This document shows positions 1-6,392 of a stretch of 18,152 nt of DNA, piece after piece (positions within the stretch are counted from its first letter, which is position 1; the number at the start of each line of letters is the position of its first letter). The position numbers were made by a program, and so were the translations under genes. The notes under the pieces were generated by a model that was not told the origin of the DNA, searched no databases, and was given only the letters and a program-made list of their open reading frames with translations. Where the stretch lies: positions 1 through 18,152 of the forward strand of contig CAZVCJ010000079.1 in NCBI GenBank assembly GCA_964625745.1, given 5' to 3'. The DNA is from CAZVCJ01 sp964625745 (GTDB lineage: Bacteria > Chloroflexota > Anaerolineae > VGOG01).

Positions 1-82
1 CCAATGGCAGCAAAGCCTCACGCACAGCCTTGACGTGATGGTCGGCGTACATCTTCGGCACGTGCAACACAGTCTTCTCCAC
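1..82 (-). CDS. N-terminus of a small protein, possibly heavy-metal-associated (partial)
   Basis: Only the first 27 codons lie in the window; the gene runs off the left edge. It starts at a GTG at 82-80, preceded by a good ribosome binding site (GGGAGGGA, about 91-98). The visible peptide begins VEKTVLHVPKMYADHHV and continues with a helix-like VREALLPL. A beta strand followed by a short loop and a helix resembles the start of a ferredoxin-like heavy-metal-associated fold, but the canonical CxxC is not visible. It lies downstream of fhs in the same direction, separated by a terminator-like hairpin and an AT-rich repeat, so it is probably its own unit. The family assignment is weak; the existence of a gene here is better supported. 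Confidence 0.5.
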   Translation of the reverse strand, partial: MEKTVLHVPKMYADHHVKAVREALLPL

Positions 83-113
83 GTTTGCGTTCCCTCCCTA
101 ATATTCAATTACC

Positions 114-185
114 CAATATCTAATATCCAATAGCCCTTAGCTCCTGGCAGTGGCATCTGCTGTCAGATATTAGGTATTGGATATT
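114..185. repeat. AT-rich imperfect inverted repeat
   Basis: The arms at 114-132 and 167-185 are inverted copies of each other, matching at about 16 of 19 positions. Both are built from alternating CAATATC and TAATATCC-like words. It occupies the gap between fhs and the partial gene. It looks like a dispersed intergenic repeat, but no second copy lies in this window to prove that. Confidence 0.5.
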
Positions 186-188
186 TGG

Positions 189-222
189 AAGGCGGGGAGA
201 ATAAAGGTGCCCTCCCCGCCTT
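189..222 (-). terminator. Terminator-like hairpin after fhs
   Basis: A perfect 11-bp inverted repeat (AAGGCGGGGAG at 189-199, CTCCCCGCCTT at 212-222) with a 12-nt loop starts 14 bases beyond the fhs stop. The stem is very GC-rich. In the minus direction only a short T/AT-rich stretch follows, so it is a plausible but not ideal intrinsic terminator. Confidence 0.6.
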
Positions 223-235
223 GATAGTATGGGAC

Positions 236-2131
236 CTAGGACAGCCCAACGACCTTGCCAGTTTCCAGGTCAATGTCAATGTCCGTGAAAACTGGCCTGG
301 TGGGCAGGCCGGGCATGGTGCGCATGGTGCCGCACAGCGGGAAGATGAACCCCGCGCCTACGCTGGCCCGCACATCGGTGATGGGCATCCGCCAGCCGCG
401 CGGCGTGCCTTTGATGGCCGGATCGTGGGTGAAGGAGAGGTGGGTCTTGGCCATGCAGAGCGGCAGATGGCTCAATCCCATGTCGGTGAAGAGCTTGATC
501 TTAGCCTCGGCATCGGCCGTATAGTCCACCCCGTCAGCGCGGTAGATCTCGCGTACCACGGTCTCGATCTTTTCCTTGATGGGCATGTCGTCGGGGTAGA
601 GGAACTTGAAGTTGACTGGCTTTTCGCAGGCTGCAATGACCGCCTCGGCCAGTTCTGCGCCGCCCTCGCCACCCTTGGCCCAGACGTTACTCATGGCGAC
701 GGCCTCGGCACCCGCTTCCAGGGCCGTTTTTTTGACCACTTCGATCTCGGCAGCGGTGTCGTTGGTGAACTTGTTGACCGCCACGACCACCGGGACGCCA
801 AACTTGCGGGCGTTCTCGACGTGCTGGGTCAGATTGGACAGGCCCTTTCGCAGCAGGTCCAGGTTCTCCTGGGTGTAGGCTCTGTCCAGGGGCTTGCCAG
901 CCACAACCCTGGGGCCACCGCCGTGCATCTTGAGGGCACGGACGGAGGCGACGATAACGACGCAGTTAGGCACCAGACCGGAGACGCGGCACTTGATGTT
1001 GAAAAACTTCTCCATGCCGCAGTCAGCGCCAAAGCCGGACTCGGTGACCACGTAGCCATCCGGCCCCATCAGCTTGAGAGCGATTTTGTCGGCCATGATG
1101 GAACTGTTGCCCTGGGCGATGTTGGCGAACGGCCCGCAGTGGACAAAGGCCGGGCTGCCCATCAGGGTTTGCATCAGGTTGGGCATGATGGCCTCTCTGA
1201 GCAGCACGGTCATCGCACCGGCCACGTTCAGATCCTCGGCCGTGATCGGTTCTACCGGCCATTTCGAGCGCATTGCCCCTGAACTACTCGTGCCGATGAT
1301 GATGCGGCCCATGCGCTCGCGCAGATCGGCCAGGCCGCTGCACAGGGCCAGCGCGGCCATGATCTCGGAGGCCACGGTGATGTCGTATCCCGCCTGGCGC
1401 GTGGGACCGTCGTTTTTCGCGCCCAGGCCGATGATGATGTTGCGCAGGGCGGCATCGGACACGTCCACCACCCGCCGCCACTGGATGGAGTCGGGGTCAA
1501 TGTTCAGGCGGAACATTCGCTCCTTGTCCTCGTCGCTCAAATCGGAAGGCTTCTCCGACTCGATGCCCAGCTTCTTCAGCCGCATGCGCATACTTGGCGT
1601 GTACTCGTCATCCGGACAGAGCGCCTTGGCCAAATAGTCTGTGCTCCAACGAGCTTCCTTCGCCAGTCGGTTGTCAATGGCTGCCGCCAACAGGTTGTGG
1701 GCCGCGCCGACAGCGTGGATGTCGCCCGTCAGGTGCAAGTTGAAGTCCTCCATGGACACGATCTGCGAATAGCCGCCGCCGGCCGCGCCACCCTTGATGC
1801 CGAAGGTCGGCCCCTGCGAGGGCTGGCGGATGCAGGTGAAGACCTTCTTGCCCAGATAGGCCAACCCCTGGCTGACGCCGATGGTGGTGACGGTCTTCCC
1901 CTCGCCCAATGGAGTGGGCGTGATGGCCGTCACGTCAATGTACTTGGCATTAGGGCGGTTCTTGAACCGCTCCAGCACATCCAGATGCACCTTGGCCTTG
2001 TACTTGCCGTATAGGTCCAGGTCATCCTCGGTGAGACCTATCTCCTTAGCAACCTCGCGGATGGGTCTCATATTGGCCGCCTGAGCGATCTCAATGTCGC
2101 TAGGTACTGGCGACTTGACGTCTACTATCAT
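236..2131 (-). CDS. fhs: Formate--tetrahydrofolate ligase (long, eukaryote-like form)
   Basis: Catalyses ATP-dependent condensation of formate with THF to 10-formyl-THF in the cytosol, the entry step of the methyl branch of C1 metabolism. The 631-residue product has the P-loop TPTPLGEGKT at 71-80, the conserved blocks GPTFGIKGGAAGGGYSQ, FVHCGPFANIAQGNSS and ALKMHGGGP, and the C-terminal TMPGLPTRP. It is longer than the roughly 556-560 residues of clostridial enzymes. The extra length includes a segment after residue 160 (near KKLGIESEKPSDLSDEDK) that resembles the synthetase domain of eukaryotic C1-THF synthase. The ATG at 2131 follows an AAGGAGGAACC ribosome site. The gene has its own promoter at 2230-2258 and lies downstream of folD in the same direction. 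Family identity is clear; whether it runs toward formyl-THF or formate is not visible. Confidence 0.97.
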   Translation of the reverse strand: MIVDVKSPVPSDIEIAQAANMRPIREVAKEIGLTEDDLDLYGKYKAKVHLDVLERFKNRPNAKYIDVTAITPTPLGEGKTVTTIGVSQGLAYLGKKVFTCIRQPSQGPTFGIKGGAAGGGYSQIVSMEDFNLHLTGDIHAVGAAHNLLAAAIDNRLAKEARWSTDYLAKALCPDDEYTPSMRMRLKKLGIESEKPSDLSDEDKERMFRLNIDPDSIQWRRVVDVSDAALRNIIIGLGAKNDGPTRQAGYDITVASEIMAALALCSGLADLRERMGRIIIGTSSSGAMRSKWPVEPITAEDLNVAGAMTVLLREAIMPNLMQTLMGSPAFVHCGPFANIAQGNSSIMADKIALKLMGPDGYVVTESGFGADCGMEKFFNIKCRVSGLVPNCVVIVASVRALKMHGGGPRVVAGKPLDRAYTQENLDLLRKGLSNLTQHVENARKFGVPVVVAVNKFTNDTAAEIEVVKKTALEAGAEAVAMSNVWAKGGEGGAELAEAVIAACEKPVNFKFLYPDDMPIKEKIETVVREIYRADGVDYTADAEAKIKLFTDMGLSHLPLCMAKTHLSFTHDPAIKGTPRGWRMPITDVRASVGAGFIFPLCGTMRTMPGLPTRPVFTDIDIDLETGKVVGLS

Positions 2132-2164
2132 TGGTTCCTCCTTGAAAAACAGGTTTTATTTTAG

Positions 2165-2191
2165 GCATCATGTCTGTCAAGAGCATGATGC
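2165..2191 (-). promoter_or_regulatory. Hairpin in the fhs 5' leader
   Basis: A perfect 8-bp stem (GCATCATG at 2165-2172 with CATGATGC at 2184-2191) and an 11-nt loop lie between the predicted fhs promoter and its ribosome site. No T-run follows in the minus direction, so it is not a simple terminator. It may stabilise the message or bind a regulator; no riboswitch class was recognised. Confidence 0.4.
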
Positions 2192-2229
2192 ATTGCTCAC
2201 ATCTGTTTCGCTACTCGCAGCACCGCGAT

Positions 2230-2258
2230 ATATTACCACAGGGCAAAGAGATTGTCAA
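2230..2258 (-). promoter_or_regulatory. Sigma-70-type promoter for fhs
   Basis: On the minus strand TTGACA (2258-2253) and TAATAT (2235-2230) are separated by exactly 17 bp. The -35 is perfect and the -10 nearly so. The predicted transcript start near 2223 gives a leader of about 90 nt before the fhs ATG at 2131. This allows fhs to be transcribed independently of the upstream folD operon. Confidence 0.75.
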
Positions 2259-2271
2259 ACTGAATTGCATC

Positions 2272-2420
2272 TGTCATTGTGAGCGATCGTAGGGAGCGAA
2301 GCAATCTCCTCAATGTAGCTACCTGGGGATTGCTTCCCTTCGACAAGCTCAGGACAGGCGGCGGAAAAGCGCCGCCTCGCAATGACAAAAGGCTACGCCG
2401 TGGAGTAGCTCGCAATGACG
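2272..2420. repeat. Dispersed palindromic intergenic element
   Basis: The element starts with TGTCATTGTGAGCGATC and contains GAAGCAATCTC and GGGATTGCTTC as an internal inverted pair. It then has the word CTTCGACAAGCTCAGGACAG, a hairpin (GGCGGC to GCCGCC), and two end motifs, CTCGCAATGACA (2376-2387) and CTCGCAATGACG (2409-2420), inverse to the left end. This word set is known from many bacterial genomes as a non-coding dispersed repeat. The right edge touches the folD stop codon at 2421. Confidence 0.75.
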
Positions 2421-3302
2421 CTAACGCACCACCTGTCGTCTGGCTGCCTCGATCACGTTCTTCACCAGCATGATATTGGTCATGGGGCCTGTGCCGCCGG
2501 GCACCGGGGTGATCATTCCAGCCACCTCGGCGGCTTCAGCGTAGGCCACGTCGCCCACCATCTGGCCTTCCACATCGTTGACGCCAAAGTCAACCACCAC
2601 CGCCCCCGGCTTGACCCAGTCGCCCCGGATCATCTCAGCCCGCCCCACCGCCGCGCACAAGATGTCTGCCTGGCGACAGACAGCCGCCAGGTCCACGGTG
2701 CGGGAGTGGCAGACGGTGACAGTGGCGTTTTCGCGCAGCAACAGCAGGGCCATCGGCTTGCCGACGATGCTCGATCGGCCTACCACCACGGCGTGCTGGC
2801 CTTTGAATTCGATGCCGTGCCGACGCATCAGCTCCATGCCGCCGGCCGGTGTGGCCGGCACGAAAAACGGCCCTACGCCCGCCGGTCGCCCAGCCGGGGC
2901 CGCCAGCGCCAGCCGTCCGGCGTTGACCTCGTGCACGCCGTCCACGTCCTTGTCAGGCGACAGGGCCGCTTTGACCGCCGCCTCGTCAATCCCCTTGGGC
3001 ATCGGCTCCTGCACCATGATGCCGTGGACGATGGGGTCCGCGTTCAGCTTAGCGACCAGGGCCACCAACTCCTCCTGGCTAGCCGTCTCGGGCAACACGT
3101 GGAGCTGGGATTCCATGCCTCGGCCGGCCATCGTCTTCTTTATGGCGTTGGCATACCACACGGAGCCTGGGTCCTCGCCAGCTCTCACCACAGCGATGGT
3201 GGGAGTGACGCCGTACTTCTCCTTGAAAGCGGCAATTTCTTCATCTAGCTCTGCGCGCATGGTATTGGCCAGAGTGCGACCATCCAGAATCGTAGCGGTC
3301 AT
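2421..3302 (-). CDS. folD: FolD-family methylene-THF dehydrogenase (cyclohydrolase residue altered)
   Basis: FolD normally oxidises 5,10-methylene-THF with NAD(P)+ and hydrolyses methenyl-THF to 10-formyl-THF. The 293-residue length is usual for the family. Conserved features are IMVQEPMPKGID (the Q of the folate site), PDKDVDGVHEVNAGRL (the D of the folate site), the nucleotide-binding GRSSIVGKPMA, and ITPVPGGTGPMT. Odd points: in the YxxxK signature the sequence reads Y50-ANA-I54-K55, so the catalytic Lys (K54 in the E. coli enzyme) is replaced by Ile, and the usual PCTPxG is PATPAG. The ATG at 3302 overlaps the B1 stop by 4 bp (ATGA), so translation is coupled to the module upstream. A separate cyclohydrolase gene, fchA, heads the same operon, which would compensate for a loss of that activity. 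Confidence 0.93.
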   Translation of the reverse strand: MTATILDGRTLANTMRAELDEEIAAFKEKYGVTPTIAVVRAGEDPGSVWYANAIKKTMAGRGMESQLHVLPETASQEELVALVAKLNADPIVHGIMVQEPMPKGIDEAAVKAALSPDKDVDGVHEVNAGRLALAAPAGRPAGVGPFFVPATPAGGMELMRRHGIEFKGQHAVVVGRSSIVGKPMALLLLRENATVTVCHSRTVDLAAVCRQADILCAAVGRAEMIRGDWVKPGAVVVDFGVNDVEGQMVGDVAYAEAAEVAGMITPVPGGTGPMTNIMLVKNVIEAARRQVVR

Positions 3303-3745
3303 TTGTCGTCTCCTTTCGTCTCATGGATCGCCCTCGCCGGAGCGAGGGGCCTTTCGGCTGGAGCTTCATAGGTCAAGACAGGGTGCTCTGCCTCTTCTCG
3401 CTTGTGCGCCGGGTCGAGGACGTAGCGCTGGTACAGCTTTGCCCTGATCTCTTTGTAAGAATCGCCCTCGATGGTGTATACCTCTTCGGAGAGGCGGTAG
3501 CGGTCGGCGTGATCGGCGAAGACCTTGTGGTACTCCTCTAGCGGGGGACCGAACATGCCATAGTCGTCTGCTTTCTTGTCAATAGCGTTCCAGTCACGCC
3601 AGTTCACCTTCTCTTCCCCCGGCCCGATGACAGGGAAGGCGTAGGCGTTGCCATCATCGAGTTCCCTATCATACACGAAGCCCAGTGGTTCCCACGAATT
3701 CGTCTGGGTGTTCTTTCTCGTGATGATCCTGTATTGAGTTAACAC
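3299..3745 (-). CDS. Unrecognised protein B1 (copy 1 of the A/B module)
   Basis: A 148-residue acidic, soluble-looking protein of unknown function; no family was recognised. The GTG at 3745 is chosen because a GAGGAGGG site lies just upstream and because the resulting start (LTQYRIITRK) aligns with the start of its paralogue B2. The N-terminal half looks strand-rich (YRIITRK, GFVYDREL). The C-terminal half is nearly identical to B2, with shared DHADRYRLSEE, YTIEGDSYKEIRAKLYQ and REEAEHPVL. The start overlaps the A1 stop within GTGTTAA, and the stop overlaps the folD start (ATGA). No signal peptide or membrane segment is visible. It could partner A1, which always precedes it, as a complex or toxin/antidote pair, but that is inference. 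Confidence 0.85.
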   Translation of the reverse strand: MLTQYRIITRKNTQTNSWEPLGFVYDRELDDGNAYAFPVIGPGEEKVNWRDWNAIDKKADDYGMFGPPLEEYHKVFADHADRYRLSEEVYTIEGDSYKEIRAKLYQRYVLDPAHKREEAEHPVLTYEAPAERPLAPARAIHETKGDDK

Positions 3746-4248
3746 CGTGAGCCCTCCTCGCACAGCTTCTTCAGTCGCGAGAGTAACTTACTTGCCTTGC
3801 TTACCTCTTCTGCTGTTGGCCTAAGGAATGGGAGTGGAAGGTCCGACTCAAGCAGGCGGTTGTAGTCGAACCGGGTGGTGTTGGTCCGAACCAGTGCACT
3901 CAGGCCAATCTGTTCTCCTAACCGCTCTCTGATCACCCGTTGGAGATAGACGTACTCCGCTTTCAGTCCTTCTACGTGCGCATCCGCATTGTTTTCCAGG
4001 AACTTCTTGATCCGCTGGCCTGACCTCCTCAGCAGCCACCGATCCCGCTTCAGCAAAACGCGCAGTTCGACCACCTCGTGCAGCAGTGCGCTGGTGGCAT
4101 AATAGCAGCCGCCTGCAATATCAGCGTAGGTCTGGGAGTCCATCCCCTGCAAGATAGCCACGTAGCGCCGGACGTTCTCAATGTCCCGTTGGATGACACC
4201 ATGCTCAGCCAGGGCTTCCTGGTCGAAATCGGCTAATTGGAAGGGCAA
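3739..4248 (-). CDS. Unrecognised helical protein A1 (copy 1 of the A/B module)
   Basis: A 169-residue, probably all-helical protein; the family is not recognised. The TTG at 4248 is the first in-frame start that keeps PFQLADFDQEA, a segment shared with the paralogue A2. It overlaps the end of B2 by 16 bp. The best conserved stretch is DSQTYADIAGGCYY followed by SALLHEVVELRVLLKRDRWLL, containing an HExxE motif (H57, E58, E61). A second conserved segment is DAHVEGLKAEY (H91, E93, E98). Paired His/Glu residues on two helices suggest a metal site or a metallopeptidase-like remnant, but HExxE is not the usual HExxH. The protein lies between B2 and B1 in a fully overlapping operon, so it is almost certainly co-translated with them. 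Confidence 0.85.
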   Translation of the reverse strand: MPFQLADFDQEALAEHGVIQRDIENVRRYVAILQGMDSQTYADIAGGCYYATSALLHEVVELRVLLKRDRWLLRRSGQRIKKFLENNADAHVEGLKAEYVYLQRVIRERLGEQIGLSALVRTNTTRFDYNRLLESDLPLPFLRPTAEEVSKASKLLSRLKKLCEEGSRC

Positions 4249-4691
4249 GGCTCATCGCCTTTCGTCTCTCGGATCGCCCTCGCCGCAGCGAGGGAACTTT
4301 CGGCTGGAACTTCATAGATCAAGACAGGATGCTCTGCCTCTTCCCGTTCGTGCATTGGGTCGAGGACGTAGTGCTGGTACAGCTTTGCTCTGATCTCTTT
4401 GTACGAATCGCCCTCGATAGTGTAGATCTCCTCAGAGAGGCGGTAGCGGTCGGCGTGGTCAATGAAGACCTTGTCGTACTCTTCGAGAGTAGGCTCGAAG
4501 AAACCGTACTCCCGCTCACGCCGGGCAATGTCATCCCATTCTTGCCAGTTGACTTTGACATCACCGGCCCCAGCCACCGGTATCACGGCCAACTCGGGGG
4601 TCCCGAATGTTCTCTCATAGACAGCTCCTGATGTTTCCCAGACCCCACTTTCGAGGTTGCGGGTTTGTAGCACTCTGTATCTTGTGATCAT
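4233..4691 (-). CDS. Unrecognised protein B2 (copy 2 of the A/B module)
   Basis: A 152-residue paralogue of B1. The ATG at 4691 overlaps the A2 stop (ATGA), and its start ITRYRVLQTRN aligns with that of B1. The 62-residue stretch from EEYDKVF to YEVPAE matches B1 at about 54 positions, and the DNA there is also highly similar. The first half matches only at scattered sites such as YR, WE, VYER, and KVNWxxW. The product ends in a short tail (GDEPCPSN) that overlaps the TTG of A1. Function unknown. Two copies in one operon show tandem duplication of an A-B unit rather than of one gene. Confidence 0.85.
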   Translation of the reverse strand: MITRYRVLQTRNLESGVWETSGAVYERTFGTPELAVIPVAGAGDVKVNWQEWDDIARREREYGFFEPTLEEYDKVFIDHADRYRLSEEIYTIEGDSYKEIRAKLYQHYVLDPMHEREEAEHPVLIYEVPAESSLAAARAIRETKGDEPCPSN

Positions 4692-5185
4692 GCTTCTCTT
4701 CTTGAGCAATCGCACTCTTTCAGCCTATCAAGCAAGTCTATGGCACACCGAACCCCTAACCGCGTTGGCGGAAAAATCGGCAGTTGCAAGTCAGACTCCA
4801 CCAGACGCTCGTAGTCCTGGCGCGATGTGTTGGCAACCATGAGGTCACCTAACTCGATCTTCTCATCTGATTCCTCTGTGATCGCTCGTTGTAGATAGGG
4901 ATACTCGACTTTCAGTGCTTCCACGTGCGCATCCTCATTGTCGTGCAGGAATCTAGTGACCCTCTGATGTGATCTGAACAGTAGCCACCGATCCCGCTTC
5001 AGCAGAATGCGCAGTTCGATCACCTCGTGCAACAGCGCGCTGCTGCCGTAGTAGCATCCGCCCGCGATGTCAGCGTAGGTCTGGGAGTCTGTCCCCTGCA
5101 GAAGCGCCACATAGCGTCGGGCGTTATCTATGTCCTGTGCTGTGACGTTGTGCTGCTCGATAGCCTCGTGGTCAAAGTCCGTCAA
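4688..5185 (-). CDS. Unrecognised helical protein A2 (copy 2 of the A/B module)
   Basis: A 165-residue paralogue of A1. The reading frame is open further upstream into fchA, but homology to A1 begins at PFQL. The only in-frame start there is TTG at 5185, with GAGAGG nine bases upstream. It retains DSQTYADIAGGCYY, the HExxE motif in LLHEVIELRILLKRD (H53, E54, E57), and DAHVEALKVEY (H87, E89). The C-terminal third diverges from A1 apart from YxRLxESDLxLP. It starts 14 bp after the fchA stop (TGA, 5201-5199) and runs into B2 through an ATGA overlap. The role is unknown. The conserved His/Glu positions in both copies argue that these residues matter. Confidence 0.8.
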   Translation of the reverse strand: MTDFDHEAIEQHNVTAQDIDNARRYVALLQGTDSQTYADIAGGCYYGSSALLHEVIELRILLKRDRWLLFRSHQRVTRFLHDNEDAHVEALKVEYPYLQRAITEESDEKIELGDLMVANTSRQDYERLVESDLQLPIFPPTRLGVRCAIDLLDRLKECDCSRREA

Positions 5186-5198
5186 TTGGAAGGGCCTC

Positions 5199-5825
5199 TC
5201 ACAGCTTCTCCACCACCAGGTCGTAGATCTCGTCGCGCATGACGCCTTTGCCTTCGAGCAGGCTTTCGAGCCTGGCGCGCTTCTGGGCAGCGAACCCTTT
5301 GTCTTTGAGGGAGCCCAGGTTGATGAGCACGTTGAGGGCCGCACCGCGCAGGGCGGCTTCGGCCATCAGTATCGCCACGCCGGCGTCGCTCACAGCCCAG
5401 ACGTTGCCCTTTTCAGCAGCGGGCAAGCACAGGTGCATGACCTTGACCGCAGCCTCGGCGATGCGCAGCGGCACATCGGTGGCGCCTTTCAGTGCCTCCT
5501 GCATGGCCGTGGCGCGCTCGGCCTTCTGCTCCTCGGTCTGGCGTGGCATCTTGGCCGCTTTTGAGTAGGCGGTGTAGGCTCTAACGTCCTCTTCCAGCAG
5601 ATCGGTCAGCTCCTTGCGCAGCGCCTCCGACTTCTCCAGCAGAACCTCAATGTCTTCTTGCACATCGGCGTATTTCTCCTTGCCCACCGTCAGATTGCAG
5701 ACCATGCTGACCAACGCTGCGCCCAAAGCGCCTGATAGCGCCGCCACACTTCCGCCTCCGGGGGCGGGAGCCGAACTGGCCAGCTCATCCAGAAAGGTGG
5801 TCACGGGTTTTTCGGTTAACATCAT
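5199..5825 (-). CDS. fchA: Methenyl-THF cyclohydrolase (FchA / FTCD cyclodeaminase family)
   Basis: A 208-residue helical protein of the formimidoyl-THF cyclodeaminase/cyclohydrolase family, which hydrolyses 5,10-methenyl-THF to 10-formyl-THF or deaminates formimino-THF. Diagnostic features are SSAPAPGGGSVAALSGALGAAL near the N-terminus, NLTVGKEKY, and later NVWAVSDAGVAILMAEAALRGA. The length fits stand-alone FchA. It starts at ATG 5825 (or the next ATG, 5822) behind GGAGGA, almost the same leader as fhs. It is the first gene of the fchA-A2-B2-A1-B1-folD operon. Since the FolD in this operon lacks the usual cyclohydrolase lysine, FchA is the likely source of that activity. Confidence 0.93.
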   Translation of the reverse strand: MMLTEKPVTTFLDELASSAPAPGGGSVAALSGALGAALVSMVCNLTVGKEKYADVQEDIEVLLEKSEALRKELTDLLEEDVRAYTAYSKAAKMPRQTEEQKAERATAMQEALKGATDVPLRIAEAAVKVMHLCLPAAEKGNVWAVSDAGVAILMAEAALRGAALNVLINLGSLKDKGFAAQKRARLESLLEGKGVMRDEIYDLVVEKL

Positions 5826-6234
5826 TGTTCCTCCGTTTGTTAGTGTAATGATAAGACAAACTGGATAGGATTACCAGATGGGGTACTTCTGTTCGGCGAG
5901 GTCTCGTTCGACTGAGCGCTCACGACGAAGTCCCGACCGCCGCCGCTGGGGGCTCGGTCGGAGACCTTCGCCCAACGAAAGGGAACAAAACTACCAGAGG
6001 GGCCAATTTCCCAAATCGCAAAGGTCGTAGAGGACGTCTTACAGCGGGGTTTGAGAGCTAAAGCTCCAAGAGGAGTGAGCTCGTAGATATGTTTAGTTGG
6101 GCCGAGGGGCACGCTCTCCTCCAGAGTGGGAATTTCGGATGCTTGCTGTCAGTTGACAGTATAAAGAGACAGGTCCGACCGCCCGTCTCTTGGCCTGGGT
6201 ATTATATCACAAAACTTTCTAGCAGGCAAATCAA
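5826..6234. other. Gene-free divergent region with palindromic repeat (5899-5967)
   Basis: No convincing gene is seen. The main structure is a nested inverted repeat: AGGTCTC (5899-5905) with GGAGACCT (5960-5967), and inside it CCGACCG (5933-5939) with CGGTCGG (5955-5961), partly overlapping and so competing. The word GACTGAGCGCTCACGACGAA looks like a dispersed repeat. A 90-codon minus-strand frame at 5840-6112 begins with KHIYELTPLGALALK, which resembles a winged-helix regulator fragment. The rest is repeat-like and unsupported as protein. The area should contain the fchA operon promoter, but no clear -35/-10 pair was found. Confidence 0.4.
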
Positions 6235-6264
6235 TTGGACAAAAGCGTTGTTTTGGGATATAAT
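6235..6264 (+). promoter_or_regulatory. Strong promoter for the T-box/TA/serS unit
   Basis: TTGGAC (6235-6240) and a perfect TATAAT (6259-6264) are separated by 18 bp. Predicted transcription starts near 6271, about 25 nt before the first T-box stem I copy. No comparable promoter is visible between the TA-like pair and the second T-box, so serS may be read from here too. Confidence 0.8.
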
Positions 6265-6294
6265 AAGCCTGTCTGAGACAGCCTTACATCGTCG

Positions 6295-6392
6295 AAAAGA
6301 CGCTGACGGAGACGAGTAAGCAGCGCTAGACTTCCAGAGAGTCGCCAATTGGTGGAAGGTAATAGCCAAAGGCCGCTGAAATCCCCTCCTGA
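6295..6392 (+). promoter_or_regulatory. T-box stem I, first copy (serine-type, incomplete T-box)
   Basis: This 98-nt segment matches 7086-7183 at 90 positions; the first 52 are identical. It has the stem I hallmarks: the AGTAA side of the specifier loop, the AGAGAG bulge, GGTGGAA in the distal loop, and CTGAAATCCC with a UCC (Ser) triplet at 6382-6384. Some helices are weaker than in copy 2 (for example TCGCC faces GGTAA). Similarity stops exactly at the end of stem I: no UGGN T-box sequence or standard terminator follows. It is either a remnant or a reduced switch in front of the TA-like genes. Confidence 0.75.

Noticed and set aside
185..1282. Long plus-strand open frame opposite fhs (and similar frames opposite folD, serS, fbp, fba, miaA)
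   Set aside because: The opposite strand encodes clear conserved enzymes; these frames are artefacts of high-GC codon use, with low-complexity His/Gly/Asp-rich products.
5840..6112. 90-codon minus-strand frame with a winged-helix-like start
   Set aside because: The second half is translated from a palindromic repeat, there is no ribosome site, and only about 12 residues look familiar.
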